NCBI GenBank assembly: GCA_028870815.1
Contig: JAGWOU010000120.1
Coordinates: 1-6,226, forward strand
Direction: 5' to 3'
Source of the DNA: Rhodospirillales bacterium
GTDB taxonomy: Bacteria > Pseudomonadota > Alphaproteobacteria > Acetobacterales > Acetobacteraceae
Length of the DNA: 6,226 bases
Under the pieces are notes generated by a model. That model was not told where the DNA came from. It saw only the letters and a program-made list of their open reading frames with translations, and did not search any database. Both the position numbers and the translations under genes were made by a program. Of this stretch, positions 5,160 through 6,226 are shown in pieces. The first letter of the stretch is position 1. Each line of letters starts with the position of its first letter.

Positions 5160-6226
5160 GTGACCGAGACGCTGATCAAAGTCGATCTCAATGGATCGCC
5201 CCTCGATAACGATATGGTTCATAACCGCTGGCACCCGGATATTCCGATGGTGGCCAAGGTGAAGCCGGGGGATGATTTCATCCTGGAATGCTATGACTGG
5301 ACCGGCGGTTTCATCAAGAACAATGACAGCGCGGACGATGTGCGCGATGTGGACCTTTCCACCGTGCATTACCTCTCCGGGCCCATCGAGGTGGAGGGCG
5401 CGGAGCCTGGCGACCTGCTGGTGGTGGATTTCCTGGATGTCGGCCCGATGCAGGAGAACCTCTGGGGCTTCAACGGCTTCTTCTCCAAACAGAATGGCGG
5501 CGGCTTCCTGACGGATTATTTCCCCCAGGCGCAGAAATCCATCTGGGACATCAAGGGCATGTTCACCTCCTCCCGGCATATTCCAGGGGTGAATTTCGCC
5601 GGGCTCATCCATCCCGGCCTGATTGGCTGCTTGCCGGACGCGAAAATGCTGGAGATGTGGAACAAGCGCGAGAAGGCGCTGATTGCCACCAACCCCACCC
5701 GCGTGCCCGGCCTTGCCAACCCGCCTTTCGCCCCCACCGCGCATATGGGCCGCCTCACCGGCGAGGCGCGTAATAAGGCCGCCGCCGAGGGGGCGCGCAC
5801 CGTGCCGCCGCGTGAACATGGCGGCAATTGTGACATCAAGGACCTCTCCCGCGGTGCGCGAGTATATTTCCCGGTTTATGTGAAGGGGGCGGGCTTATCT
5901 GTCGGCGATCTGCATTTCAGCCAGGGCGACGGCGAGATTACGTTCTGTGGGGCCATCGAGATGCCGGGTTTCATCCATCTCGGCATTCACTCCATCATCA
6001 AGGACGGCATGGCGAAATACGGGATTAAGAACCCGATTTTCAAACCCAGCCCGATCAAACCGAATTACCAGGACTATCTGGTGTTCGAGGGAATCTCGGT
6101 GGATGACAGCGGCGAGCAGCATTATCTGGACATGTTCGTTTCCTATCAGCAGGCTTGCCTCAACGCGATTAATTACCTGAAGAAATTCGGCTATTCCGGC
6201 GCGCAGGCATACTCCATTCTGGGTAC
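5160..6226 (+). CDS. fmdA: Formamidase (FmdA/AmdA family), 3' end outside the window
   Basis: This encodes a cytoplasmic amidase that hydrolyses formamide to formate and ammonia (EC 3.5.1.49 in the family type), supplying nitrogen from short amides. About 355 residues are present; family members are near 405-410, so roughly the last 50 are lost at the window edge. The N-terminus (TLIKVDLNGSPLDNDMVHNR, residues 4-23) and the run WHPDIPMVAKVKPGDDF (24-40) match formamidases closely. Other family stretches are DWTGGFIKNNDSADD (46-60), PREHGGNCDIKDLSRG (217-232), LHFSQGDGEI (251-260) and AIEMPGFIHLG (265-275). The start is a GTG with GGAG 10 bases upstream and no other in-frame start. It is transcribed away from the permease-kinase operon across a shared promoter region, so that system probably controls it. 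Acetamidase activity is the main alternative; the close match to FmdA-type sequences favours formamide. Confidence 0.92.
   Translation, partial: MTETLIKVDLNGSPLDNDMVHNRWHPDIPMVAKVKPGDDFILECYDWTGGFIKNNDSADDVRDVDLSTVHYLSGPIEVEGAEPGDLLVVDFLDVGPMQENLWGFNGFFSKQNGGGFLTDYFPQAQKSIWDIKGMFTSSRHIPGVNFAGLIHPGLIGCLPDAKMLEMWNKREKALIATNPTRVPGLANPPFAPTAHMGRLTGEARNKAAAEGARTVPPREHGGNCDIKDLSRGARVYFPVYVKGAGLSVGDLHFSQGDGEITFCGAIEMPGFIHLGIHSIIKDGMAKYGIKNPIFKPSPIKPNYQDYLVFEGISVDDSGEQHYLDMFVSYQQACLNAINYLKKFGYSGAQAYSILG

Noticed and set aside
5049..5819. Minus-strand frame opposite the formamidase and the divergent promoter
   Set aside because: The + strand codes for a clear formamidase across this span; the opposite frame has no domain.

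Overview
The window looks like chromosome from a GC-rich proteobacterium, most likely an alphaproteobacterium. Codon use is strongly G/C-ending, one sampled row inside the sensor kinase is about 70% GC, and the protein families are typical of soil or acid-tolerant Alphaproteobacteria. I would not name a genus from the sequence alone. The first ~440 bases differ: a sampled row there is about 45% GC, which suggests acquired DNA or an island edge next to the GC-rich block.

Layout from left to right: (1) the 3' part of an unrecognised, AT-richer gene on the + strand (1-441). (2) A 286-base non-coding spacer (442-727) holding a short palindromic repeat of a widespread REP-like type, a small G/C hairpin, a perfect 10-bp inverted repeat with a 58-base centre, and an imperfect dyad. 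(3) A minus-strand two-gene operon (728-5018). Its first gene is an 1125-residue sensor whose N-terminus is a complete NCS1 (cytosine/purine permease-like) transporter domain, followed by a cysteine-rich module, two membrane helices, a histidine kinase, a receiver and a degenerate HPt-like tail. Its second gene, overlapping by 11 bases, is a receiver / PAS-like / LuxR-HTH response regulator. (4) A 141-base divergent promoter region (5019-5159) with a perfect GAATACG-N8-CGTATTC dyad. (5) The start of an FmdA/AmdA-family formamidase on the + strand (5160 to the window edge, about 355 residues present).

The most economical reading is a signalling cassette. A transporter-like receptor detects or carries a small nitrogenous solute. 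It signals through its kinase, directly or by a relay, to the LuxR-type regulator, which could act at the shared divergent promoter to control the formamidase (formamide to formate plus ammonia) and its own operon. The fusion architecture and the gene order are seen directly. The ligand, the direction of phosphotransfer and the operator function are inference.
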